Source: Rickettsiales bacterium | GTDB taxonomy: Bacteria > Pseudomonadota > Alphaproteobacteria > Rickettsiales > UBA1997 | Direction: 5' to 3' | Assembly (NCBI GenBank): GCA_031269065.1 | Contig: JAIRWJ010000031.1 | Span: 1 to 6,962, forward strand | Length of the DNA stretch: 6,962 nt | Part shown: one piece after another, positions 1-6,226 of the stretch | How the letters are laid out: each line of letters begins with the position of its first letter | Position numbering within the stretch: the stretch's first letter is position 1 | Position numbers and translations under genes: made by a program | The notes under the pieces: generated by a model | What the model saw: only the letters and a program-made list of their open reading frames with translations | Told to the model about the DNA's origin: nothing | Database searches by the model: none

Positions 1-119
1 CAAGGTCAGAGCGGAGACAGGCCTTTTTACACTCGGCATCCTCTGAATTGTCACTGCAGAGGGCAAAGTAGCCTATGTCGTTGCTGTCTCTTTTGCATTG
101 TTCACGGTGGAGTAGGCTT
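1..119. repeat. Left arm of 119-bp perfect inverted repeat
   Basis: Every base from 1 to 119 is the reverse complement of 6844-6962. The match begins at the very edge of the window and stops at 119/6844 (base 120 is G where T would be needed to pair with A6843). The repeated DNA is coding sequence of the cysteine-rich end of the pilin gene at the right edge. Because both arms reach the window edges, the true repeat may be longer. The arms point outwards: each pilin copy reads away from the window centre. Confidence 0.97.
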
Positions 120-136
120 GGAGTCCACTCCAGCAA
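1..136 (-). pseudogene. 5'-truncated duplicate of the VirB2-like pilin cysteine-rich region
   Basis: Read on the minus strand from 119 down to 1, this matches the pilin codons from Ser208 to the window edge, including cysteines equivalent to 215, 228, 237 and 241. Upstream of 119 the similarity stops abruptly: the frame continues only for TTG CTG GAG TGG ACT CCA and then meets an in-frame TAA (complement of 137-139). No ATG or GTG start is available, so this copy lacks the signal peptide and both membrane segments of the pilin. It may be a pseudogene fragment, a silent 3' cassette, or the product of an inversion or assembly break. Where the frame ends to the left cannot be seen. Confidence 0.6.
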
Positions 137-155
137 TTATGAACATATAAATCAA

Positions 156-183
156 TTGATTTTAGATTTTATAAGATTATAAT
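156..183 (+). promoter_or_regulatory. Candidate sigma-70 promoter of the TMEM43-family gene
   Basis: TTGATT at 156-161 and a perfect TATAAT at 178-183 are separated by 16 bases. Transcription would begin near 190, leaving a leader of about 50 bases before the ATG at 240. The surrounding 140-220 is strongly AT-rich, typical of a promoter region. The call rests only on consensus matching. Confidence 0.5.
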
Positions 184-239
184 GCTCATAAAGATAGGTA
201 AAAAATTTATTTACACTAATCTAGCCCGGGAGTTGGTCC

Positions 240-1367
240 ATGAGAAAGTTTATGCTATTTCTTACATCCTACCTTCTATTGATAGGTCTAGCACTTATGC
301 TGTTTGCGGTTAGAGACGAAAAACACGAATTTCTAGAAACCACAAGGAATGGGGATAGATTTGTTTTCCTTCACGAAGGAATTGTGAATAGAACGAATTT
401 TGTGGATAGCAATATACATGGAGTCGTTATCAATAAGATTTTCGCTCTGAGAAAAAATGTCAAAGTGTACCAGTGGGTCGAGGAAAGGAGATTGTCGAAG
501 GGTGGAACGTCCTATGTCTATAGATATAGGAGACAGTGGAGTGATAAACTCGTGAATTCAGACATTTTTCAAGACAGAAGTAAAAGCAACCATGTAGATG
601 ATCTGGTGAACTTGAAATTATACAAAAATGAGAACTTATTTGTGAAAAACATCATTACGGAAAGCGGATTCGAAATTGATAAAAAGTATTTCACAGACCA
701 GATAGAATATAGAAAAGTTCTATTCGGAAATCCGAAAGCTATATACAGGGGCAAAGTCATTAGAAGGAAAAACAGGCCAAAGTCGGAAATAAAAAGCAAC
801 TATGTCGATCTTGATTCCTATGTTTCGGATAGTGGTGTAAATGGAAGAACTATGGCCGATGGGTACCAGGATGACTTTAGGGTTATTGATGGATATATTT
901 TGTACAACGGGAAAGATTTTCTAAACCCCGAAATTGGGGATGTGAAAATAGAATATGAGGTATTTTCTCCAAATAAAATATCCTTTTTTGGTGCAATCCG
1001 AAATAACAGGCTAATCCCCTATAGGAATCTTCTGGAAATAGATTCCTATATAACTGAAAGAGATAAATTCCTATCGAAATGCAGAGTAAACATTATTATA
1101 AGACTAATTGTGATTTTTTTATTGCTTATGATTATGGTCGATCTGATGTTCAAGATTATTCAGGAAAATTTGAGGATATATTTTTTGCATATTATACCAT
1201 TCTTTGGTAATTATTTTCTTTTTGGCAGAAGAAAATACATTTCACCCGCCATTGTGCTCGTACTATTCTGTATAGCACTGGATTTTCATATACTATCCCT
1301 GGGATCAATGCTGCTTCTATTCATTTTGGGGCACAAGTTTAACAGGGCCAGAGTGGTAAATAGTTGA
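240..1367 (+). CDS. TMEM43 (LUMA) family membrane protein
   Basis: A 375-residue integral membrane protein that I assign to the TMEM43/LUMA family. Residues 4-24 are a hydrophobic anchor. A large hydrophilic region (about 25-280) follows, then a hydrophobic C-terminal end with segments near 283-304, 334-350 and 351-367. Family-like motifs are YQWVEE (77-82), the aromatic-rich YRYRRQWSD (94-102) followed by a serine/aspartate and a His118 position, DFRVIDGYILYNG (212-224) and NPEIGDVKIEYEV (229-241). Eukaryotic TMEM43 sits in the endoplasmic reticulum and inner nuclear membrane; many bacteria carry homologues of unknown role, so no function is claimed. The ATG at 240 is preceded by GGGAG at 228-232, seven bases away, a reasonable ribosome site. 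The gene converges on the capsid gene and appears to be a single-gene unit with its own promoter at 156-183. Confidence 0.82.
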   Translation: MRKFMLFLTSYLLLIGLALMLFAVRDEKHEFLETTRNGDRFVFLHEGIVNRTNFVDSNIHGVVINKIFALRKNVKVYQWVEERRLSKGGTSYVYRYRRQWSDKLVNSDIFQDRSKSNHVDDLVNLKLYKNENLFVKNIITESGFEIDKKYFTDQIEYRKVLFGNPKAIYRGKVIRRKNRPKSEIKSNYVDLDSYVSDSGVNGRTMADGYQDDFRVIDGYILYNGKDFLNPEIGDVKIEYEVFSPNKISFFGAIRNNRLIPYRNLLEIDSYITERDKFLSKCRVNIIIRLIVIFLLLMIMVDLMFKIIQENLRIYFLHIIPFFGNYFLFGRRKYISPAIVLVLFCIALDFHILSLGSMLLLFILGHKFNRARVVNS

Positions 1368-1391
1368 TGATCTACAAAAACATCCAAATCA

Positions 1392-1418
1392 GGGCTATTC
1401 CATTCGATAGAATAGCCC
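1392..1418. terminator. Hairpin between convergent genes, possible bidirectional terminator
   Basis: GGGCTATTC (1392-1400) pairs perfectly with GAATAGCCC (1410-1418) around a 9-base loop. It lies in the 71-base gap between the stops of the TMEM43-family and capsid genes, the expected place for a shared terminator. On the minus strand the stem is followed by a T-rich stretch (complement of 1375-1390, ending in five Ts); on the plus strand there is no clear T run, so termination of the capsid transcript is better supported than the other direction. Confidence 0.5.
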
Positions 1419-1438
1419 CTGGAAGATCTTAGGCTCGA

Positions 1439-2650
1439 CTAATAGTCAGCTGTTATCAATCCTTTAAAAGCTTCAATATCTATTACATCTCCACCAACCC
1501 TTTTTGTTGTGTAGAACCTTATATAGGGTTTTGCTGTGAATGGATCTCTTAGAATCCTTATGCCAATCCTATCCACTACCTGGTAGTATTTAAAATCTCC
1601 GAACACTATGGACTTTGTCGAACTGCCAACGGCCGGCATATGGGAACTGTTGTACACTGGACAGCCAAGCAGAGTATCAACCTGTCCGGCCAGCAGTGCT
1701 GGATTCCAGAGATATTGGCCACTGGTCGCATCTTTGAGTGTCCTGATATGTTTCATAGCGGTTCTCGGCATCAGGAAGCTGGCGTTATTTAGATACCTAT
1801 CTCCGAGAGAATAGTAGAGATCCAGTATATCGTTTTCCGTAAATCTTTTTGCGGTGCTGGAACTGGTGGTTGCTCCTATGCCACCCTCCTCTCCAACGTA
1901 GTCCAAAATACCCTTAGGCTGGCTGGAGGTTTTACCAAGGCCGTTTATGAAAGCATTTTCTTCAGCAAGGGCAAAGTCACTGCCCAATCTATGGGCAAGC
2001 CATTCCTCAATGTCTATAGCGGCATCGTCGAGCAATCTCTGACTAACCCTTGGTTGAGCCACCAGATCATAGGTCTCTATGGTTTTTCTAGAAAACACGC
2101 TTGTGTCAGTATCATCTACATCTCCGGTCTCGTCTAGCCAAGTTGAGGCCATGGCCGAATGGCCAATGACGTCTAGGCTAGATGAAGATATTTCCTGCAC
2201 CGAGCATATCTTCCTCATAACACAGATGCTATCAATCCTGTCGATTATCATCCTCTGGATATTTGGAGTTAGCAGATAGCCGCCATAGGATGTTGATGAT
2301 TCAATACTGGTGGTCAGATCTCTCTTCATCTCCAGGTTCGCCAGTTGTTCGTCTATTCCCTTCCTTAAATAGCCATTAAACGCATTTTTATACTGAATGT
2401 CATCATTAGACTTATATTCTTTTAGATAGTCGTTGCTGCTAATTGGTCTAGCCATAGCCACCTCAAGACTATCAATCTTAGATTTCTGCTCATCTAGCAG
2501 CGAATTCAGTTTTTCCAGTTTTATCTCCGTTAATGGATCAGCGGAACTTTTTCTTTCCAACTGTAGAAGCCTATCATTGTTAGCCTCTTTAAAATGTTCC
2601 CAGCTATGGCCGAGTTTCTCCAATTTTTCATTTAGATCTAAAATATCCAT
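1439..2650 (-). CDS. HK97-fold major capsid protein, GTA gp5-like
   Basis: A 403-residue major capsid protein of the HK97 fold that would self-assemble into an icosahedral head. Residues 1-65 are a charged, helical coiled-coil-like segment equivalent to the N-terminal delta (scaffold) domain that is usually removed by a maturation protease; the MARP at 66-69 lies near the expected end of it. The mature part holds GGYLLTPN (123-130), AQPRVSQRLLDDAAIDIEEW (199-217 region), ENAFINGLG followed by QPKGIL (231-249), and a C-terminal VGGDVIDIEAFKGL (385-398). The pieces FKEANNDRLLQLERK (20-34), LLDDAAIDIEEW and the C-terminal GG...EAFK closely recall, from memory, gp5 of the Rhodobacter capsulatus gene transfer agent, and the length fits (about 400). 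The reading frame is intact. No portal, protease, terminase or tail gene adjoins it. The start at 2650 has no clear Shine-Dalgarno site. Confidence 0.92.
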   Translation of the reverse strand: MDILDLNEKLEKLGHSWEHFKEANNDRLLQLERKSSADPLTEIKLEKLNSLLDEQKSKIDSLEVAMARPISSNDYLKEYKSNDDIQYKNAFNGYLRKGIDEQLANLEMKRDLTTSIESSTSYGGYLLTPNIQRMIIDRIDSICVMRKICSVQEISSSSLDVIGHSAMASTWLDETGDVDDTDTSVFSRKTIETYDLVAQPRVSQRLLDDAAIDIEEWLAHRLGSDFALAEENAFINGLGKTSSQPKGILDYVGEEGGIGATTSSSTAKRFTENDILDLYYSLGDRYLNNASFLMPRTAMKHIRTLKDATSGQYLWNPALLAGQVDTLLGCPVYNSSHMPAVGSSTKSIVFGDFKYYQVVDRIGIRILRDPFTAKPYIRFYTTKRVGGDVIDIEAFKGLITADY

Positions 2651-2673
2651 GAATTTAACTGTTGGTTAGTAAT

Positions 2674-2679
2674 ATTATA
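2674..2679 (-). promoter_or_regulatory. Candidate -10 element of the capsid gene
   Basis: The complement of 2674-2679 is a perfect TATAAT, 23 bases upstream of the capsid ATG. At the expected -35 spacing (about 2696-2702) there is no good TTGACA match; that spot lies in the loop of the long inverted repeat 2680-2724. If the -10 is real, the leader would be very short and the promoter might depend on a factor bound to the inverted repeat. Confidence 0.3.
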
Positions 2680-2724
2680 ATAAATATTCCATGGCCGCTT
2701 ATACGGTTGCCATGGAATATTTAT
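2680..2724. promoter_or_regulatory. 45-base inverted repeat with perfect 16-bp arms upstream of the capsid gene
   Basis: Bases 2680-2695 are the exact reverse complement of 2709-2724, with a 13-base centre (2696-2708). Each arm contains AATATTCCATGGC. It lies 30 bases upstream of the capsid start, directly abutting the candidate -10, and 140 bases beyond the stop of the repeat-protein gene. It could be an operator for a dimeric repressor or activator, or an RNA hairpin ending transcription from the upstream gene, but neither strand has a T run after the stem, which argues against a standard intrinsic terminator. The rest of the 2651-2864 gap shows no gene. Confidence 0.6.
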
Positions 2725-2864
2725 ATAATTATATGACCACTCTCTGATTTGTGGAAGTAACAAAATTATGCCAGAACTTCCTATAGTAATTTTTATGGTG
2801 AAATCCCAGAACCTTATTCACTGTTTGTGAAAGGAAAATAGGACCAAAGTTCAGCTATACCGAC

Positions 2865-5348
2865 TTATATCCCTGTATAAATATCCTCTTCTTCTCCTTC
2901 TCCAAGTTGTTGTTCCATGCTATTATTCCCCTGAAAAATATTAAGTGCATCTAAACCTTTTGTTAATGTGGTAAAGAGTCTTTTTGATTTTTCAATAAAA
3001 CCCCTCATTTTGGAAGTTGAAGTTGATTGTTTATTCTGGAGATTATTCTTACGCTGTTGCTTATAGCGCCTATTTCTCTCAGCTTCAGCATCTCCATGTA
3101 CTTCCCTTTTTGTTTTTACTGTTCCGTTGTTTGATTCAGTTATCTCATTTCCATCTATCAGGTCATCTTCAACAAAATACCCATCGTAAATTGTCCTATC
3201 TCCCCCATTAGGTCTAGTAACTGTCTTTGTCCCATATTCAAGCTTGCTCGCAGGAATGAAATGAAAATGATTTTCGGAGTCAAAGAACATGTTGCTAAAA
3301 TATCCCTCTTCCTCAGTAATCTCACCATTTGGTCCTATTGTGGTTCTTTTGCCCATTTCCTTATGACTGAATAATCCGCCCTCGACAAAATTTCCTTTTT
3401 CAGTAATGATCGTCTTCTCGCCATTGTTGTTGATTCGTGTCGTTATCTTATCACCCTTGTTAAGATGATTTTTTTCGGAAAATGTCACAAATTTTCCCTT
3501 CTCATTGGTAATAATCTCATAGCCGGGTCCAGTTTCTCTTATTGTTCTGCTGCCCGTATCTAGGTAAATGTGCGTATATTCCCCATCTTCTACAGATTTA
3601 GTGATCTTCTCTCCATCATGTTTTTCTATTTCTCTATGACCTTTAGTGTGGAGACAGTCGGAACACGGCCTCTGGGTTTCTACTTTATAGGCAGTAACCT
3701 TCTCGCCATTAGGTCCAACTTCCGTCGTAGTTTCTTTGGTTTCTACTAGAAAATTATCGTAACCACTTCCAATTCGGGTTTTACCCTTTGTGATAAAGGA
3801 TTCAATAGCGGGCCCAATTTTTTCCATTGTTTTTAAACTTTTATCAGTCTCACCATTTTTACAATCTTCGCTGTAATTAGTAATGGTTTTTATTTCACCT
3901 TCAAATTTGATTTCCTTCGATTCTATTCTACCATCAACAAGTCGGTTAGAATGATTAAATGATCCTTCCAATCTGGAAAAAGAGTGACCACCATTAGACC
4001 AAACCACATTTTCTTCCTCATAGCCGATCTCAAGACCGCCGGACTTATCAAGATTTTTCTCCTCACTGTAGGCGGTGGTACTAATTACGGCGCCATCTAC
4101 ATTTTGTTTGTCTTTTGCTTTTTTCTTCTCTCTTTCCACTATTTTCCTTTTTATGCACTTCTTAGTATGGTCAGGCCCACCGAAAAACTCTATGATCGTC
4201 TCCTCATTTTTAGTATTAGTGGAATCGGTTGTTTTTTTTGTCATTTTACCTTTTTTGAAGTCACCAGATGGTCCGTAAAATTCTCCTTCCTGGACGATAA
4301 CTTCAGTAATTTCCCCATTATGGGTGCTCGTTGTTGTTCTAGTACCAGCACTGAGCTCTTCGGGGCGGTAAAAATATTCACCATTGTTATAACTTCCTGA
4401 CTCAATAACTTCAACAATAGAGTCCTTAGGCAACTTGCCTTTGCACTCCGTCTCATATTCTGATCTATATTCAAATGTATCTATATAGTCTGCCGTATAC
4501 TTTGTTACATATTTTATTGTTCTGACCCCTTTTGTAAGGTGGTCGGACCTAAACTCCCCATTCCGCTCAGTGATAGTGAAATTACGTTTACCTCCTGATT
4601 CCTTCCTCTCCTCTGTTTTTATTTCATAGCCTTTCACAAGGTCGCTACGTTCATCAAATGTTTTCTTTTCCTCAATGACAGTGGTCCTGCTATCTTCTTT
4701 AGTCGTTGTTATTTTTTTAACATCTGTAAGATTGCCACGTTTTTTTATATCCTCGCTGATAGTTTTCTCATCATGATATTTATTACTCATAATTACTTTT
4801 AATCTTTTGCCATCCGTAAGATCGCCGCGCTCATCAAATTGTCCGTTCTCTTTCTCTTCGGTGGAGGGATAATATCCAGTGTATGTTTTCTCCCGGTCAC
4901 CTCTCCTGAGGCAACCCGAGGTGAGATCAAAATCCCCAGATTCAACGGTAACCGTTTTTTCCTCTTCTTTGGTATAATAATAAGGTTTAGTTTTTGTTGT
5001 TATTTTCTTACCTTTTACAAAGCAGTCCGAACTGGGATCAAAATTTCCTGACTCAACAGTAACTATCTCTCCTTTTTCCTCTTCCTTGGTGAAAAAACTA
5101 AGTGGATGATAATCAGACGTACTCCTTGTTATTATTCTATCACCCTTTACAAGGCATTTCAAATTGGAATCAAAATCTCCCGATTCAATAGTAATTACAC
5201 CATCATATCGTTTTATTTGCTTTTGGATCATTATCTGCTCTCCCTGAGGACCCAATTTCCAGCGGATCTTTGTTGTTTTATAATTATCTCGTTTTGTCTG
5301 TTCAAAAACATTTTTTGACAGCTCTATCACTTCTATCTCATCTTCCAT
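2865..5348 (-). CDS. Large MORN-like repeat protein, function unknown
   Basis: An 827-residue hydrophilic protein rich in Lys, Glu, Thr and Gly, not assignable to a named protein. Residues about 50-750 consist of some 18-19 degenerate units of roughly 25-55 residues built on the pattern G-x-F, then L-x-x-G, a Thr/Lys-rich strand, and often N-G-E-x-T. Examples are ESGDFD or ESGNFD at 55, 99 and 136, and NGE-type turns at 344, 548, 642 and 674 with NGG at 714. This beta-hairpin-like pattern resembles MORN or YwqK-type repeats; the link is a judgement from pattern only. There is no signal peptide or membrane segment. The C-terminal part (about 750-827) differs: a basic stretch with KSKR, a short amphipathic segment, then an acidic end (GEGEEED, 816-822). 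The start at 5348 fits the divergent spacer, but only a weak GGTAG lies upstream. The sequence is AT-rich and the three N-terminal units are alike at DNA level, suggesting recent repeat growth. Confidence 0.75.
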   Translation of the reverse strand: MEDEIEVIELSKNVFEQTKRDNYKTTKIRWKLGPQGEQIMIQKQIKRYDGVITIESGDFDSNLKCLVKGDRIITRSTSDYHPLSFFTKEEEKGEIVTVESGNFDPSSDCFVKGKKITTKTKPYYYTKEEEKTVTVESGDFDLTSGCLRRGDREKTYTGYYPSTEEKENGQFDERGDLTDGKRLKVIMSNKYHDEKTISEDIKKRGNLTDVKKITTTKEDSRTTVIEEKKTFDERSDLVKGYEIKTEERKESGGKRNFTITERNGEFRSDHLTKGVRTIKYVTKYTADYIDTFEYRSEYETECKGKLPKDSIVEVIESGSYNNGEYFYRPEELSAGTRTTTSTHNGEITEVIVQEGEFYGPSGDFKKGKMTKKTTDSTNTKNEETIIEFFGGPDHTKKCIKRKIVEREKKKAKDKQNVDGAVISTTAYSEEKNLDKSGGLEIGYEEENVVWSNGGHSFSRLEGSFNHSNRLVDGRIESKEIKFEGEIKTITNYSEDCKNGETDKSLKTMEKIGPAIESFITKGKTRIGSGYDNFLVETKETTTEVGPNGEKVTAYKVETQRPCSDCLHTKGHREIEKHDGEKITKSVEDGEYTHIYLDTGSRTIRETGPGYEIITNEKGKFVTFSEKNHLNKGDKITTRINNNGEKTIITEKGNFVEGGLFSHKEMGKRTTIGPNGEITEEEGYFSNMFFDSENHFHFIPASKLEYGTKTVTRPNGGDRTIYDGYFVEDDLIDGNEITESNNGTVKTKREVHGDAEAERNRRYKQQRKNNLQNKQSTSTSKMRGFIEKSKRLFTTLTKGLDALNIFQGNNSMEQQLGEGEEEDIYTGI
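4925..5195 (-). repeat. Three near-identical DNA repeat units inside the MORN-like gene
   Basis: Related stretches begin at about 4925, 5036 and 5168 (plus-strand reading GATCAAAAT, GATCAAAAT, AATCAAAAT), each followed by a pyrimidine-rich bridge and GATTCAACGGTAAC, GACTCAACAGTAAC or GATTCAATAGTAAT. Their spacing is 111 and 132 bases, both multiples of three (37 and 44 codons). They encode the (V/I)T(V/I)ESG(D/N)FD segments near residues 52-60, 96-104 and 133-141. They are the best conserved repeats in the gene. Confidence 0.7.
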
Positions 5349-5471
5349 AAAGTTCTACCATTTATTAATTAATAATTATTACAATATAAATAATTTGTAC
5401 GTATATTAATAAATAGTCAACAAAATTATGTGTGCGCGAATATTCCATAAAAATAACTATGTTCTAACTTA

Positions 5472-5490
5472 TTTCTGGATTTGCCAGAAA
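5472..5490. promoter_or_regulatory. Short perfect inverted repeat in divergent spacer
   Basis: TTTCTGG (5472-5478) pairs with CCAGAAA (5484-5490) around a 5-base centre. It sits in the middle of the divergent spacer, about 110 bases before the oxidoreductase start, and overlaps a TTGCCA (5481-5486) that could act as a -35 with TAAAAA at 5504-5509, 17 bases further on. It could be an operator, but a 7-bp arm in AT-rich DNA may be chance. Confidence 0.3.
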
Positions 5491-5545
5491 AGAATATTTA
5501 AGATAAAAATTATTACATATTCCCCAATTTTCTCTCACTATCCAA

Positions 5546-5574
5546 TTGTTTTTTTAAAAATTTGTAATTATTAT
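5546..5574 (+). promoter_or_regulatory. Candidate promoter of the oxidoreductase-pilin pair
   Basis: TTGTTT (5546-5551) and TATTAT (5569-5574) are 17 bases apart; the -10 matches consensus at five of six positions, the -35 at only three. Transcription would start near 5581, giving a leader of about 18 bases. The alternative is TTGCCA 5481-5486 with TAAAAA 5504-5509. In DNA this AT-rich such matches are common, so neither is firm. Confidence 0.3.
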
Positions 5575-5598
5575 CTTCTCAAAAAACCAAATGGTGTC

Positions 5599-6192
5599 AT
5601 GAATATGATGAAAAAAATTCTTCTAATCGATTCAAATCCATCAAAATTTAGTCTCACGGCCTGCCTTGCCGAAGAGTATGAGATCAGCGCCAGAAAAAGT
5701 GGGTTTGATGTGGAAATACTGGTGTTGAGGAATCTTCATTTTGACCCTATACTACACTTTGGCTATAGCCGGCGTCAGGAGCTAGAGCCGGATCTCGAAA
5801 GATCACAGAATCTATTGAAATGGTGTGACCATCTGGTGATCCTGTCACCCGTCTGGTGGTATGGTCCCCCGGCTCTACTCAAGGGATTTCTCGAGAGAGT
5901 ACTCCTGCCAGGATTTGCCTTCGACGTCCAACTAGTTCCGGTTCGCAAAGTGGAGAGACTGCTGGCTGGCAGGACGGTTACCCTCATATACACCTACGGT
6001 GGTCCAAAACAGAATATGGCTACAGATTTTGAAGACCCTTTTGGCCTCCAGCTCAAAAGCGGAATACTCCCCTTCTGCGGTTTTACAGACATAAAGACCT
6101 ATCCCCTCTATGAAACCCTTGGTTTCCGAAATATAAAGCGCAGACAGCGCTTTATAGACGATGTGGCCAGGATGGGGGCCACTGGAGAATGA
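5599..6192 (+). CDS. Flavodoxin-fold NAD(P)H-dependent oxidoreductase
   Basis: A 197-residue protein of the Flavodoxin_2 / NAD(P)H:quinone oxidoreductase family (KefF and MdaB-like), cytoplasmic enzymes that bind FMN or FAD and transfer electrons from NAD(P)H to quinones or similar acceptors. Residues 5-20 form the first beta strand and phosphate-binding loop (KKILLIDSNPSKFSLT). SPVWWYGPPALLKGFLERV (83-101) followed by LPGFAF (103-108) is the hallmark flavin-contact motif, and YTYGGPKQ (131-138) is the second flavin loop. The length is normal for the family. The open frame extends back to 5428, but homology begins only at the MNMMKK cluster, so 5599, 5605 or 5608 is the start; none has a clear Shine-Dalgarno site, so 5599 is chosen only as the first of the three. 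The stop lies 31 bases before the pilin start, so the two may share a transcript. The physiological substrate cannot be told from sequence. Confidence 0.88.
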   Translation: MNMMKKILLIDSNPSKFSLTACLAEEYEISARKSGFDVEILVLRNLHFDPILHFGYSRRQELEPDLERSQNLLKWCDHLVILSPVWWYGPPALLKGFLERVLLPGFAFDVQLVPVRKVERLLAGRTVTLIYTYGGPKQNMATDFEDPFGLQLKSGILPFCGFTDIKTYPLYETLGFRNIKRRQRFIDDVARMGATGE

Positions 6193-6210
6193 TGGAACCT
6201 AGGCAGCAGT

Positions 6211-6226
6211 GAGGAACCGAACTATG
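6211..6226 (+). promoter_or_regulatory. Ribosome binding site of the pilin gene
   Basis: GAGGA at 6211-6215 lies eight bases before the ATG at 6224-6226. It is one of the clearest Shine-Dalgarno matches in the window and supports this start, which also begins a typical signal peptide. Confidence 0.55.

Larger units (their letters stand above)
5349..5598. other. AT-rich divergent intergenic spacer
   Basis: This 250-base spacer lies between the divergently transcribed repeat protein and oxidoreductase genes and must hold both promoters. It is very AT-rich with long A and T runs. On the minus strand, TTGACT (complement of 5415-5420) is a good -35, but only a weak TACAAA follows at a 15-base spacing. 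No gene is supported in it: the open frame running from 5428 into the oxidoreductase translates to a low-complexity, aromatic and lysine-rich stretch unlike the family. Confidence 0.6.

Noticed and set aside
1439..2650. Prophage or complete GTA cluster
   Set aside because: Only the capsid protein is recognisable; no portal, terminase, protease, tail, integrase or lysis gene is present in the window.
2812..2834. Small hairpin (TTCAC/GTGAA with 5-base loop) as terminator of the repeat-protein gene
   Set aside because: The stem is only five base pairs, with a further three beyond a bulge, and no T run follows on the minus strand.
3984..4400. 138-residue open frame on the plus strand inside the repeat-protein gene
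   Set aside because: It is antisense to the long repeat protein, hydrophobic and phenylalanine-rich as expected from the reverse strand of Lys/Glu-rich codons, and has no ribosome site or family resemblance.
4925..5195. CRISPR-like array
   Set aside because: The repeats are imperfect, unevenly spaced by multiples of three, and lie in frame within a long coding sequence.
5428..5598. 57-residue N-terminal extension of the oxidoreductase
   Set aside because: The extra residues are a low-complexity Ile/Lys/Tyr-rich translation of AT-rich spacer, while family homology starts at MNMMKK (5599-5616).
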